Positions 1-11,511 of a DNA stretch of 64,000 bases are shown here, in pieces. A program made the position numbers and the translations under genes. This DNA is from Neospora caninum Liverpool. Its lineage: Eukaryota; Apicomplexa; Conoidasida; Eucoccidiorida; Sarcocystidae. The stretch is taken from positions 1,594,724 to 1,658,723 of the forward strand of contig NC_018385.1 in assembly GCF_000208865.1 (NCBI RefSeq), in the 5' to 3' direction. Position 1 is the first letter of the stretch, and every line of letters starts with the position of its first letter. The notes below the pieces were generated by a model. It did not search any database. It was given only the letters and a program-made list of their open reading frames with translations, and was not told where the DNA came from.

Positions 1-929
1 TAGTTTCTGTTTCCTTGCTTCCGAGTCTCGGTGAGCCTGCAAAGCAGTGGCATCACGAAGGAATCTAGACATGCTTTGATGTGTCCACTGCGAAAGAACT
101 ATCCCGATTAGGAAGCCGACGTGCACGTGCCTGTTGATTGTGTCAGTCTGCCATTTTGAAAAACTACCCTAATGGGAAAAGTTGCGCCTTCCTTGGCCTT
201 ACTTGGTGTCGAGATCTGTCGCGAGTGCAAGCTCTCGTACAGATGCCTGATCTGCTGTATCATCCACCGAACTTGAGGACCTTTCTTGTGGGTCATATAC
301 TCTTGCATATCGGCAGCTTTCTTGGTAGACGACGCAGTGGGCTTTGCTTGTTTCTGGGGCCCGGTCACAGCTGCGGTACATGTGGAATGGAGACAATTGT
401 CGAAGTAGTCAGAGATCGGCCACTCCGTCCGAAGCAACTTTGTCTGAAGCAGGAAGTAGGCAGGTTATTGGAGACCGACCAACAATACATTACTGCACGC
501 TGGGGATGAACGGCACCAGGGTGCATGCAGTCAGCAGCACAGAGTAAACACTCGTAGGACTGCAGGTGCGGGGGCATTCCACTCTAGATATTAGGGCTGA
601 AAGTGGACCCATCCAGTGCAGTGCGCTATGAACACCAACTGACGAAACTTTACGAAACTCGCTTGCCAAACTGTTGGTTCAGGCGAACACACAACACGTT
701 TACAGCACCCGTCAACAGAACGCCGAATTGAAATCTCTACTCTGTACAGCTACTACGAATAACCTACAGTTAGTTGCAGAGTGTCAACAATGTCACCATC
801 TGGTATGTGACTTTGTGGATGCATACTACGGGAAAAAAGATGAACAGCAGGTCGTCTCTGTCATATGAGAAACACCAGTTATATTGTGCCCGCTTCCCTG
901 ATGTTCCGGGTCCAGTAAAATGCGTTTCC
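1..929. other. Intergenic, no gene recognised
   Basis: Short open frames occur on both strands but overlap one another, lack a good ATG context and match no family I know. I see no RNA gene or repeat here. Confidence 0.4.
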
Positions 930-2273
930 TTAATAGGGTGAGCCAATAGGAAAAAAGCGAAAGTTTACTGAAGGCCAGAAAGCAGCCAGAAGCATGCACC
1001 CCTGGAACTTGCTTCTCCTCAATTGGGAATTATTCTCTCCAAGACGAGCAGGCTCTGAAAGGTTGTCGGAACCACGTACGAAATCCAGAGTGGCGAGGTC
1101 TTCTGCGACAAAAGTTGGAGGCCGCATTCTCTCTAGTGGCCGATCAGTCAGACGCCGGCAAAGCCTCTTGAGCATAGGTTTCCTTTCCTGTGCCGTTGAT
1201 TGCAGCAGCTGGTGGAATAGCGACTTCCCCTGCGTGGTTCCCGAACAGTCGAGCCACCGACTCCCAACGGTCGTCGAGGCAATCAAAGCCTCTAGCGGCA
1301 AGGTGGCCTCCTGGACGCTCTTGCACAGTCTGTTAAGAGCTTCAAAAGTAGGCGGCGCCTGGACATAGGTGACGACCGTTACAGAGAGCGACAAATGACC
1401 GCTTTTCGTTTTTATGGGGTTGCCTGCCACGCACAACTGGCAACCAGCGTGGAGCAGCAGAGCACAGAGGCTCCTGAAAATTGCTTCAGGGGGTTGGCAA
1501 GTGTTTTCCAAAGTATGTCGGACATCCTGCGGGAAAGCGCGGCCGTCTACAGAAGAGGACGCCGGTGAGGTGTCTGTTGCTTGGGTTTGTGCGAAACAGA
1601 GTTTATCTGACGGATTGCTTTCCGGCCCATTCTCGAGACCAATCCTGCGCGCGAAGCAGTTTCTGCAGATCCCCACAAACGCTGCAAAGTCGAACACCAG
1701 CTGCGTTTTACATCCACCGGGGGGGTCTGCTTCAGTTTTCGTAGATCTAGGTTCGCTGAGATTATCTTTTCTGTCGTGGCCCGCAGCATGATGCTCGGCT
1801 TCTCCCTCATCAGGGGAGATGAAGTTGTTTTCCTGCCACCCCCTATCCGTGCACGACACACTGTGCTGCGACGGCTCCATCTCCTTCGTTCCGTCCCTCT
1901 TTGTCCAATCACCAACTGGTGATCTTGAACACGTCTCTTCTTCACCTCTGGGAAAGCCACTAGTGGTGGTGTTCAAAGATGCATGGCGTATCGCTGCCCG
2001 TGGTGAACGGCACGTGACGGCTTCAGCCCCTCCATCTTGCCCACCTGACGCACCGGTTGGAGGCCAGGACACATCCGCGAACAGAAGGCGAGAACTGAGC
2101 TTCCTGGCTCTAGAAACAACGCCTGAGACGCGAAGAATCCCGTCTCCTCTCGGTTCTCCTTTCGCTAAGGACACAGCTTCATTGGGGTTGAAATCCGGCA
2201 ACTCCTCCCACGGTCGACTGCAGCATGGACAGGGCGAACCACCGGTGTGGAGCGAGTGGTGCAACGTTGTCAT
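930..2273 (-). CDS. Hypothetical protein, intronless, 447 aa
   Basis: One uninterrupted minus-strand frame runs from an ATG at 2273 to a TAA at 930. The start context (AAAGA before ATG) has A at -3, as is usual in coccidian genes. I do not recognise the protein. The first 40 residues include a C-P-C-C cluster. The middle is polar and looks disordered. The C-terminal 190 residues are richer in Leu, Ala and Arg and look helical (a segment near LEALIASTTVGSRWLD, then KPMLKRLCRRLTDRPLERM). No signal peptide or membrane span is evident. The frame could be a chance ORF: the opposite strand also carries three ORFs of 124-154 codons over the same bases. Its length and its start context favour a real gene or a large exon. 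Function unknown. Confidence 0.42.
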   Translation of the reverse strand: MTTLHHSLHTGGSPCPCCSRPWEELPDFNPNEAVSLAKGEPRGDGILRVSGVVSRARKLSSRLLFADVSWPPTGASGGQDGGAEAVTCRSPRAAIRHASLNTTTSGFPRGEEETCSRSPVGDWTKRDGTKEMEPSQHSVSCTDRGWQENNFISPDEGEAEHHAAGHDRKDNLSEPRSTKTEADPPGGCKTQLVFDFAAFVGICRNCFARRIGLENGPESNPSDKLCFAQTQATDTSPASSSVDGRAFPQDVRHTLENTCQPPEAIFRSLCALLLHAGCQLCVAGNPIKTKSGHLSLSVTVVTYVQAPPTFEALNRLCKSVQEATLPLEALIASTTVGSRWLDCSGTTQGKSLFHQLLQSTAQERKPMLKRLCRRLTDRPLERMRPPTFVAEDLATLDFVRGSDNLSEPARLGENNSQLRRSKFQGCMLLAAFWPSVNFRFFPIGSPY

Positions 2274-5200
2274 TCTTTCTTGAAGGTGACACAGAGCATC
2301 TCATAGCAACTGAAAAGATGCGCTTCCCGAAAATGGGCACAAACCCGGCAGCCGCCTGCCATCCAGATGCAGCGCGTTGGGTCGAGCACTGAGCAATTGT
2401 GCTGGCTGCTGGTAAGCAGCAGATGACGACCGCTGTCCTGATATGGCAACGTCGCGCCCGTGCTACGACGGAAGATGAACGCTCGTTCCTTTTCTTTCTC
2501 AGAATTTACGCAATCCTTACTTTGTTGGTTGGCTGACAGAGTATTCACGACACGGCCTCTAGGGCAAGAATCTCTTGCCGCCAGAGCAACCCACGCACCG
2601 AGCAACTGCTGGTTAAGGGCACCCTGGGGCATTCTTCACTGTTGGCACTCAAGCGCAATTCAGCAGACGAAATTAACATGATCGAACCCTGCTGGTTTCC
2701 GCATTTGTGGAAATAGGGTTCCTGGTTCGTTTTTAGAAACGGAAACTCTACGGCAAGAATGCTTCACGGGCGGGTCAAATGTGGACTTGCACACGTTGGC
2801 CGGAGCCTCACTTGCGCAGCTCGCTGAGCCGTTTCCTACTGTCTCACGTTTCCAATCTTTTCTGTGTCCTCCGGCGCCGGCACGCCGCTTTTGTTGTCGT
2901 CCCGTTTGACGGGAGACTGCACGGGGGAAAACGGACCCAAGTGAAAACGAGCCTCTCGTCCGGCTGTCCCACCGTCGTTTCGTCTCACCGCAGCGTGTCG
3001 GAAGTCTCTTTGTGTCTTCTGGATTATGCCAACTGTGTACTGCGTTCATTCTGTACCGCCCTCCCGCAGCATTAAATCCCTCCGCCGCTGCAGCACGCGA
3101 CGTCCCGAATCGGGCATGTACAGTCTTCGTTTCGTGGGGATTTGCGCGGCAGCCAGCATAGCGATGGGTAAGGCAACCGGGATTGTGCATTTTTGCAAAG
3201 GTCTAGCACCATGCTTCCTCAGAGCCAATTTAGAGGACGTGCGCGCGTGAACTTTTGTGGAAGGGGAGCGTCTAGGCTGATCGTTGGACCGAGAGCGGCG
3301 TCGGAGGCGGCGTCCCCACTCCCTCTTGACAGTCCGGATCGGTTAGTAGTCCCCCTCTCTGCTCCCTCACCGTGCTGCTCTTTGCCTGGGGTGTAACTTC
3401 TGGTCGAGCAGAAGGGATCCTTTTAAATGGGGGAACGGGCTTCTTTAGCCCCGGGATTTTCGGAGGAGCCACGTACAGACGTCTTCACCCTAAGCTGCTC
3501 GTCTCCCACGAGGCCGGTCTCTCGTGTTTTTTCTGTTTTTTCACTCCACTTCCCAAACACACATTTCGGGGAAGCCTCGACCCTGCCGCAACGTGCCCGG
3601 GGGTGGCGTGTCGTGTGGACTGTCCGAGCGAACAGCGCAGCCCCATCTCGCTGTGTGACTGTACCGGTTGGCTGCGGCCGCTTTCCTCGGCGTGGCCACG
3701 GGGATGTTCCCTTTTCTGTTTTGTTTGTCATTCGCATTTTTCTGTCGGGACCGAGCGGTCGAAACCGCACAGAAAAGAAGTTGTATCGCCCACAGGAACA
3801 CAGGGGAAACTGCAAGAGAGTTTTACCCTGTTGCGGCGTCCCCTCAAGTAGGAGGGCATCGCCACGCGGGACATGCTGTTCCTGTGCGTGGGCTTCCTGC
3901 TCTGAAGTTGCGGCTGGAGCTGCAGGTTTCCCGAAGAAACATTCCTTTCACGTCCAGAAGAAAGAGCTGTGGTTCGATTTGTGCGGAGGAGGGAGAATCC
4001 ATGAGAAACTATATGTGCGTCGTGTGTGTGTGCACATATCTACCGGCCCGTTCTGTGCATTTCATGAACGGGGGTGTCCACGCTTGTTTTTCCCGGTGGA
4101 TATTCCCAAAGCAGGCGTGTTTCTGTTCTTCGTTTCCCCCATCTTGCTGCTAATTCGCATTCTGTTGTCATGCCCTCCATACGCAATTCTTCCAAATACA
4201 CCTTCTCACCAGGCCAGCTCCTCCCGCTCGTTGTGGCCTGACGATTGTGGCAGTTCATTGACGGGAATAAACCAGGATAGGACCCTTTTCCCGGTGTGAT
4301 ACACACGGGACATCCCGTTCCACCAGAGCGGTCGAAAGGGGCAACGCTGCAGGCTCAGTGAGGGACAACTCTCTCACTCACATGCTCCCTGTCCGTTCTC
4401 CAACGGGTGCATCCCAGCGAATTCCGCTGTATGGCTTTCTTGCCAACCGAGTTGGTCGGTAGTCCTTCCCTTTTGGCCCTGTTCGTGGGCGCCTTCTCTA
4501 GGTCGTTCGCTTGAGGATACGCTGTTCATTCGGCGTCCTCGTCGGTGGATCTCCGAAACGCCAAGCTCGAAGACTCCCGGGAGAGTTAGGCAGGCAGGAA
4601 TTCCTTTCTCGGAGCGTCTTCGTTTCATCTGCCCCAAGGTGGCGTCCCCTCAAACGCTTACCTCGTAGTTCTCCCTCCAAACCCACATTGCAAACCGATC
4701 CCTTCCGTGGGTCGTGCCGGATCCTTCAGAAGCACAAGGACAGGAGTTTTCTCCAAGGGTCACTGCGCACGTCTTCCGTTGCGACGTCTCAGTGGCTGAG
4801 GTATAAAGAACCGTCTGCTCCACATACGGAAACACAACCGAACCGTTTCCTTCCCGGGGTTCTGTTGTGCAGCGGCTGGCTTCGTCATTGCGGACGCGGC
4901 CGGACGTAGCATGTAACATATTTGGCGTGCTCGTCTTTTAGACTTAAGACCGGCAAATTGTCTCGAGCTCAGTACTCAAGGGACTTGCTGGCTTCTCTGG
5001 CCCACAGGCGTTTCCCAGTCAGTGGTTCATATAACTGGATGGTCCTCTTCGCCATTCCGCCAAGCCACAACCAGGAGATCGGGGAGTCTATACACACCCC
5101 GTTGGCCGCTGTGTGGAGATCCTCTCTGTTCGTCTTTTGGTCTCCCCGTAAAGAGAGCCCCTTGTTTCCTTGGGTCCCTGGAGGTGTTTGAGTTGTTTCA

Positions 5201-7547
5201 GAAAAGTTCCCGGCGCACCCTTGTCCTTGCTCCTCGTGGTGACGTGACCGTGCCCATTCCCAGCAGCTGCAGAAAAATCCCTTTGCGAGTTGTTTCTCCG
5301 TCCGTGTCAAAAGCGCGGGCATGTTGACGTCGAAATTTACCGGACTCAGAATCATCAAGAGAGATATGCGCGGAAAGCGGACGGTGGTTCATTTCCCCTT
5401 CCGCTTTCTTGCGTGAGTTTCTCTCTGCGTTCGTTGTCCCCGGCCCTTGCACACGGGGGCCATAACCGTATTGAAGAACAAAATGGAAAATGTCAGGACT
5501 GTCCATGAGAACAAAACGTCTTTCTGAACAGACCGCCTGGCTCGCTTCTTCCAGGTTACGAGAGAACTGAGCTGTCTCCTCGCACCCTTGGCTTCGAAGT
5601 GTCCACAACGCTGGAGCGTGTCTATCCTCTGGTCTGTGAGTTGAAGGGGGCGCTCTTCATCTGATTTGGAGTTCCGAAGCAGGTCCTCAGGGCCTCCTTC
5701 ATTCTTCGCAAGCTCGCGCAAGTGTACGTTATATCATCAGTCTCGAGTTTGCTCGTGTCCTGGGGAGTAGAGACGAATTCCATCTACCGTGAAGAGGTCT
5801 TCAGACTGGGGAGTCCTCCAGTTGATCAAGAATAGGTGTGAGTCTCCGACAAAGGCGGAGAAGGAACAGGTGTATGCAGGGTGCTTTCGGAAACACACTC
5901 CTCTCGTCCTTGAGAATTCTCTCGAAGGGAGACAGGTGCCTGACTTTCGTCCGAGGGTGGGGATGGATTCATACTCAAAGACGCTCGTGATATTCTGTGG
6001 TTGCTGCTTCTATCGTTTTGTGTGTTGAATAATCTTGGGGTAGCTCAGGAGCGAGACTCCCCGTCGACTTTTGTGTAGCAGATCCATTCTTTTGCCTTTC
6101 CCGCTTCTCCCAGGCATTCGCCTCTCCTTGCAAGGAGGCCGGACACGGTACCGCCGTTGCCTTTTGCGTCTTGTAGCGTGCTTGCTGAAAAGGAAGGGAG
6201 GCTCTGGTGGAAGGATTGCGTCTATGCGAAGCCTTTTACATGTCAAGTAGTCGACAGTGAAATTCTCTCTCATTCACAAGTGTGTGTTTTGTGACGGTGC
6301 GTGCCCGGAAGAGCGAGGCAGTGTGGCTCTTCGTTTTGAGACAGGAGACAGGCACGTGGCCCGCGCCGTTCCACCCTTCATAACGTAGACTTACCGTTGA
6401 GAAAGATTCGATTCTTCTGCTCGAAGCACAGAGTTTACCCTGAGCGTGCACACATTTGTAACCTTGCAAGGGAGCCGATGCTTGCTTTCCTCGAAATTTT
6501 TGAGCTTGGGAAAACGGGTTCAGATCGCTCGACTTCCTAGGTCGTCTTGAAGACGGTGACAATCCCCTTCTAAAATTATCTTCACCCTACCGTTGAGACG
6601 TCATCTGCGAACACGAGCGAGGAGGGAAGTGCAGAGAAGCCGTGTTCCAGGTCTGTGACGTGTGAGGACGGTGTTAGCGGCGACACTGCCGTGAAGAGGT
6701 GGTTCTTGCGCGACTGGGATCCTCGGTTTGTGCCTCGCTCGGATTTCCTCTGGCCTTCCCTTCAGCCTTCCCCGTCACAGTGGACTGGGGAAGTCGGTGC
6801 GCGTGTCCATTCGTGGTCTTTCCACAGTGTTTTCAGTTCTTCCCGGCTCTCCGCAAAACGAGGTTCGTCTCTTTGGGGCGGCTCGAGCGAGCCAATTTTG
6901 TTCGTCGGATTCCCGTCCTGGAAAGCGGGAGCTGTCTCTGCTGTCGCTTTCGTCCCTTTTACAAGGAGACTCCGGAGAACCGCTTGGTGATGCGTTTGTC
7001 GAGGGCCTGAAGAGACGTGTCGTGTCTTTCCGTCTTCAGGCTTTCCTCCATTTTAGTTCCTGTCTCGGCAGCGTTCGTGTTCATTCAGCATTCGTGTGTG
7101 TGTGGGGGGGGGGGCGGCTCAATTCCACAGTGTATTCTGTTGGGCATATTCAGAGCAGTCCCCCTTCAGAGGCAGTCCCCAGGGTCCATTGCGTTGTGTG
7201 AGATTTTTTCTACTCAAGAGAATCAACGAGCGGCTGTCGTTAGTGGTGCTAGTTCCCACAAGCAGGCGGAAGGAATAGCACAAAGGCTATCGACCTTCGA
7301 TCCGCAGAGAGCCGGGGTTGTGGGCTCCGTGCCCGTAAAGCAGGAGCGTCAACCAAACGTGTGGATCTTTTCTGCTTAGTTTCGCTTCCTCTCCAAAGTT
7401 TACCGAGATTTTGGGACTGAGGCGACTAAGCGCTGTGTGCAAACGGTAGGGTGTCCCACCCTACCGAAAAGGACCTGCGCACTTGCGGGCCGTCCAAGCC
7501 GATGCTGTCGTCGTGCCTCTCAGAGTCTTGTCTCATACGGCAGCACA
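2274..7547. other. Long stretch without a convincing gene
   Basis: This 5.3-kb stretch upstream of the CCCH gene contains many overlapping ORFs. The longest is a plus-strand frame of 290 codons, 3427-4299, with ATGG at its start but Cys/Phe/Ser-rich content and no family resemblance. An eleven-base G run preceded by a short GT repeat lies at about 7096-7114. The stretch probably holds the promoter and a long 5' leader of the CCCH gene, and perhaps a noncoding transcript. I cannot place a transcription start. Confidence 0.35.
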
Positions 7548-10500
7548 ATGGTTGGTCGTCAGGGCGAGGCGGGAAAGTCACCCGGTGGCGGCTCCTCTTC
7601 AGAGACACCGTCACCGGCAACCTCCGGCAAGGTGACCAGTCGCGCGAGCCCCGCAGGTGGGCGAGCTGACGGCGATGGTATCGTGCATATGTCTTGTGGA
7701 GCGCAAGACCACTTTCCAAACGTAATGAACGGGCGTACTGGCAGTGCGTGCCGTCCCCGGCACTCTCACCTTGAAAAGTCCGTCGCGGCGGATGCGTCCT
7801 CCCAGGCGGAATTGCCCCGTGGGGCGTTTAATCCGCGCTCTGTGAGTGGCGGCGCGTCGAAGATTGGCCGTCAGCGAACTCGCCGGCGAAGCAAGAAAGA
7901 CAAAGCAGAGACAAGGTCGGAGGGACGTGAGCATGGTTCGGCCGCGGCGACTGTGGACGAGAAGAACGAGCAAACTGACTCCGATCCAACAGGCGAAGTG
8001 CAACGCCCTGCGAGTAGCCGAGACGGACCGAGCTCGCATGAGGAGGCCGGCCCTTCAGGAAAGACGGACTTTTTAAGCGAAGCTTCAACGGTTCGGGTCC
8101 GTGAAGAGAAGGAAGCAGGCGGTCACATACGAGCAGGAGCCCGTCCAAAGGCAAGCACGTGCCATGCAGAAACTGTGACCGAGTTTGGTGACAAAAACAA
8201 GCGAGTGGCAGCGACAGCATCCGCCGAAGAGGAGAGGAAGGGCGCGAAAACGGTGCTTCTTCACGGGAAAGCTGTGGAATCCAGCCTGGGACACTCAGAG
8301 GCGCCTGTCATTCGCGTGCTGCGCGAGGCAGGTGTCTCGGCTGCCACGCAAACGGGCGGGAGAGGTGACAGCGAGGCCGACGGAGATGCTCAGCCGTCGA
8401 GTAGCGGCGAAGTTGATCCAAGGGCCACAGACCTAGACGAAAGTGATGGAGACAGACCTCCCGCTTCCAGCTCTGAACGGCGAGACAGCGGCGACAGCGT
8501 CGCGGGCCCTCCTGTTCGCCTCGTGAGAGCGTACTCCCAGTACTACAAAGTGAGTAAACTGGCGCGCCACAAAAACCTAGACGCTGTCATATCTCTTTTT
8601 CGGATGCGTGAGCTCATGTCTCCCTGACGCGTGTAAATGCAGCTTGCATCCGGCCGGTATTCACTTCTCTCGCATGTTTGAGCGCAGGGTTCGCCCATGT
8701 GGAACAGCAGTAGCTTAGAGAAGACAAGCAGCTGTGCGACGCGAATTCTGTTGGCTGGGTCCGGTGCTCACGACGTCATGTGTCTCGTGTGTTTTTTTCA
8801 GACGAAAATGTGTGCGTATGTCGTCCAAGGGAGGGCCTGTGCCCGCGATAGCAAGTGCGTCTACGCACATAGTGAAAGCGAGCTGAGGGAGCCGCCCAAT
8901 TTGGAGAAGACGCGCTTGTGCCCGGTGTTCAAGCAGACAGGCGCCTGCCCCAACAAAGACTCCTGTGCCTATGCACACAGCGCTGTTGAACTCCGTCATA
9001 CAGTTACTGTTTTCAAAACGTAAGGCGAGGGAGTGCGCAGCTCGGAAGCCTGTTAGCCGAAATGTGGGAGACGAGACACACGAGGGTGTGTGGCGTAGTT
9101 GATTCACAGGACAGGAGTGCAAAGCAGCCAGTCATTGCGTGCCGGGTTCTCGTTCATCCGACCGAGGGGCGGCAGGTGATGGGCATTGGAACGGAGCGAA
9201 TACACTGGTCGGTCTGCAACTGATTGCGCTTTTTTTCAGAAAAATCTGCCATATGTGGAACAAAGGAAAGTGCGGAGCCGGTCCAGCGTGTCGCCACGCT
9301 CATGGCTTGGAGGAGTTGAAGCGGCACCGTCAGCGCAGTCAGCAGGAACTTGTGGCGCTGTCACGAGGCTCGCAGTTGCAGGTCAACTTGAATGGCGCAG
9401 CTGGGTTGCAGAGGAGCTGTCAGCAAAGTGAAGAAGGAGCGTCGCCGGTGAATGGAGGGAAAGGTAACGCTTCTTCGTCAACAGGAGAGAGCGGCGACGC
9501 CCACAAAACAAAGGAAGCCAGTGGGAAGCGGGCGAAGGAGGACGAGAATACCGAGGCGGAGTCGAAATGGGACGGAGCCGCTCCTAGTGGTCCTTCGGCG
9601 ACTGCGAAAGGTCTCGCCGAGAAGAAGCCGCAAGCGTCGGACCGTGCGGCACTGACTAGAGAGCGACGGGTTCCGGTAACTCGTCGACCAGCGGCAGGAA
9701 CGGAGGGCGCTGGACAGCATGTGCGTGCCGTGGCACCAGGGCCAGAGCAGAGCTTCGGTGTCTCTGGTCCGCAGCGAAAAGGCCGAGCAGAAGACAGAAA
9801 AGCGCAGGTGGCCCTTGCCGCCCTAGGAATGTCAAGCTCGCAGCGAGTCCGAGATGGCTTTTCTCAGTCGCATAGTCATACTCGCGTGCAGCCAAGTCGC
9901 CAGCACGGTGACAGTTTGCGAGGTTATGTTTCAGACCGGGAGATAACAGCGTATCGCTCTTCGCGCGACTTGGGTCTGGTGGCGCCTCACAACGGCCGAG
10001 CGCGAGACGCGAGTGGCGCCGCCGGTGCAGATCCATTTGATTCCTCGGGACGAGAAAGGGATGCCGTGGAGAGTCGCGGAGGACAACCCACTCTGAATCC
10101 TTTGGCTCAAGTGTTAGCATCAGATCTCCGCCTTCCATGGATTCAGCCGCCCCCTGAGAGGAGTCGCCCGCCCATGCAGAGACCCGAACAGGTGACGCGG
10201 CAGGTTCCAGCTTGCGTCCCCTGGAGTGTGAGCGGCGGAGGAAACGACGGGTGGAGAGACACGGCAGAACAAGTGCCAGCGGCCCTAACGCAGTATCTGT
10301 CGGCCTTGTTGGCATTGCAGAATGCGGACTTTTCAAGTCAGGAAGGACAGAACTTACTGAGTGTGTCGGAACCATATGCAGTGAGTGGCATGCGGGGGCG
10401 CGTGCCGTCGATGTCGCACAACCAGACTGTAGCTCCGGTCTCGCGGACAGGCTCGGGTGGTGCCCAGTTTCAACTATCCGCTTCCCGAGGATTGCAACAG

Positions 10501-11511
10501 CGTCCGTCAAATTTTGGAGACCCGTTGGAGTCTGTAAGCCGGAACGTCCAAGGGCTTCCCTCTAGCGTTGCCCAGCAGCGGCGGGCGCAACAGGGCGCGC
10601 TGCTTCAGTTGTTGCTGGGGTGCAGAGCAGGGGACTTCGCTGGAGGGTCAACACAGAGGATGGCTTCCGTCGATGAGTCGCCGACAGAGCGGTTGCATCA
10701 TGGGCCGCTGTATCGCGAGACACCGACTCCGCGAACAGCTCGGGGTTTCAGCGAGTCACGGTCACCCAGAACTTGGACACCGGTGCCGACTGCAGCAGGA
10801 CTCGATTCGGTGCACCTTAGCTCGGCACTTGCTTCAGGAAGGACTACGCGGACGTCCTCGGTACCATCATTTGCAGTTTCGAGTTCGACGGCTGTGGGCC
10901 TTTTGGAGTTGCTTGCTAGGCCAGAACCTGGAGGCTCAGTGCAGTCTGCGCTGGAACCGCGTTCTCAGGACAGTGGGGCGTCATTCCCGCTGGCGGATGG
11001 AGGGTTTTTGGGACTGGCGACTGACGGGGCCGCAGCGGTCCTCGACGCCGCTTCGGCGAGAGACGATGGTGGGGAGCACGCCGGTACGAGTCCGCGGCGG
11101 CTGTTGCTCATGAAAGGCGACAGCCATTTGCAGGACTCTGTGCAATATTTCCTCTCCACTGTCGCTCCGATGAGTTCCGGACGAACCACACCCGGCAGTA
11201 GCTTGCAAGAAAATCCCCTGCAGGCGCCGCTGCCTGCAGAGGTGGCTCCTGGGTCGCAGCAGGGTCTTCCAGCAATGCCGCCCTCAACCACTGCACCTAC
11301 AGATGGCAGATTTTGCCGTGGTTCAGCCCCGCCAGTGGGGGCCTATTTTCCACAACCTGCCTCTGTCGGTGGGCGTCGACCTGTGCCCGAACCGAGTACG
11401 CTGCCCACTGTAGTCGCTTCGGTGCCGTTTACCGCCCTTCCTGAGGGAAGTGGTGAGAGCAGAACAGACACCCCGGAGACTCCCTGGGTTGGTAAAGGGA
11501 ACTGGTGCTAA
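7548..11511 (+). CDS. Triple CCCH zinc finger protein, 1163 aa
   Basis: Exons are 7548-8549, 8802-9019 and 9240-11511. The acceptors have T-rich tracts ending in CAG, and the frame is kept at both junctions. The start is ATG 7548 (CACAATGG context); the open frame extends further upstream but has no earlier ATG. Three fingers lie close together: C338-x8-C347-x5-C353-x3-H357, C374-x8-C383-x5-C389-x3-H393, and C410-x7-C418-x5-C424-x3-H428. Each is led by a T-(K/R)-x-C sequence (YYKTKMC, EKTRLC, FKTKIC) like that of TTP-class RNA-binding fingers, and each is followed by an H-(S/G)-x-x-E-L-(K/R)-like tail. Splicing of exons 1-2 and 2-3 recreates the YYKTKMC and FKTKIC leads, which confirms both introns. 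The 330-residue N-terminus and the 730-residue C-terminus are Gly/Ser/Arg-rich and probably disordered. The likely role is binding mRNA to control its stability or translation; the targets are unknown. Confidence 0.88.

Noticed and set aside
3427..4299. 290-codon plus-strand ORF with ATGG start
   Set aside because: Cys/Phe/Arg-rich, no domain, overlapped by equally long frames. Kept only as a remark in the intergenic entry.
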